Below are positions 63,868-64,000 of a stretch of DNA of 64,000 nucleotides, piece by piece. The DNA is from Choristoneura fumiferana (lineage: Eukaryota > Arthropoda > Insecta > Lepidoptera > Tortricidae). The position numbers and the translations under genes were made by a program. The notes beneath the pieces were generated by a model, which saw nothing but the letters and a program-made list of their open reading frames with translations, was not told the origin of the DNA and made no database searches. The stretch's first letter is position 1. Each line of letters starts with the position of its first letter. The DNA lies in assembly GCF_025370935.1 (NCBI RefSeq), contig NC_133481.1, positions 15,290,328 to 15,354,327 on the forward strand, in the 5' to 3' direction.

Positions 63868-64000
63868 TTTTTAACTTTTTAATTTTTCGCTGACCATAAA
63901 CTATGCACTTCACCAACTATGCCTTCTTCTTCTTCTTTTTCTGATATATAAAGAATAATGTCAACTTTTACGGTCATTTTTGAGAAAATATAAATACTAA

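Overview
This window looks like lepidopteran (moth or butterfly) nuclear DNA. It is AT-rich and intron-bearing, and it is packed with repeats typical of Lepidoptera: tRNA-derived SINEs ending in (GATGAT)n, RTE 3' tails of the 'GCAGTGGACGTCTTCC...GATGATGATG' type, dispersed repeats bounded by 'CTAGCTTTTGCCCGC' and 'ATTAGTATGGAT', and many short MITEs. Nothing suggests bacteria, plasmids or phage. There are three assembly gaps: 4613-4622, 24873-25600 and 33608-33707.

I can support one host gene, a minus-strand odorant receptor of the insect 7tm_6 family at 46091-52660. Seven exons add up to about 392 codons with matching splice phases, provided one intron uses a GC donor. A TATA box and an initiator lie just upstream of the ATG. 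I could not find the short last exon. The introns are full of transposon insertions.

The rest is mobile DNA. Main parts: (1) 0.6-1.1 kb, a foldback with 100-bp arms and a MITE. (2) About 1.3-3.8 kb, the first of two copies of a 2.5-kb segment; the second is at 35.9-38.4 kb. (3) 3.8-5.9 kb, broken BEL/Pao and RTE retrotransposons. (4) 11.0-21.2 kb, a very large inverted repeat: two near-identical arms of about 1.9 kb around a 4-kb centre, the right arm being split by a 2.3-kb DNA transposon while the left arm keeps the empty site. (5) 22.7-26.1 kb, a cluster of MITEs plus an ORF with a 2A-like DVExxPGP motif. (6) 26.9-30.7 kb, a fairly complete CR1/Jockey-type LINE. (7) 33.7-34.7 kb, a GCAA/GCAT tetranucleotide array with a repeated module inside it. 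(8) 34.9-35.2 kb, a Helitron fragment. (9) 52.9-63.9 kb, nested repeat fragments.

The most interesting signal is a family of short RNA-like motifs in Penelope-like repeats, near 0.75, 21.97, 26.04, 30.89, 53.42 and 59.47 kb on both strands. They resemble minimal type-I hammerhead ribozymes: CTGANGA, a hairpin, then GAAAC...GTC. The variable bases fall where the hammerhead tolerates variation. Stem III stays self-complementary (ACGCGT, ACATGT, ACGT), as expected of dimeric hammerheads. One subtype carries the paired C3-to-G and G8-to-C swap. All coordinates and alignments were made by eye.
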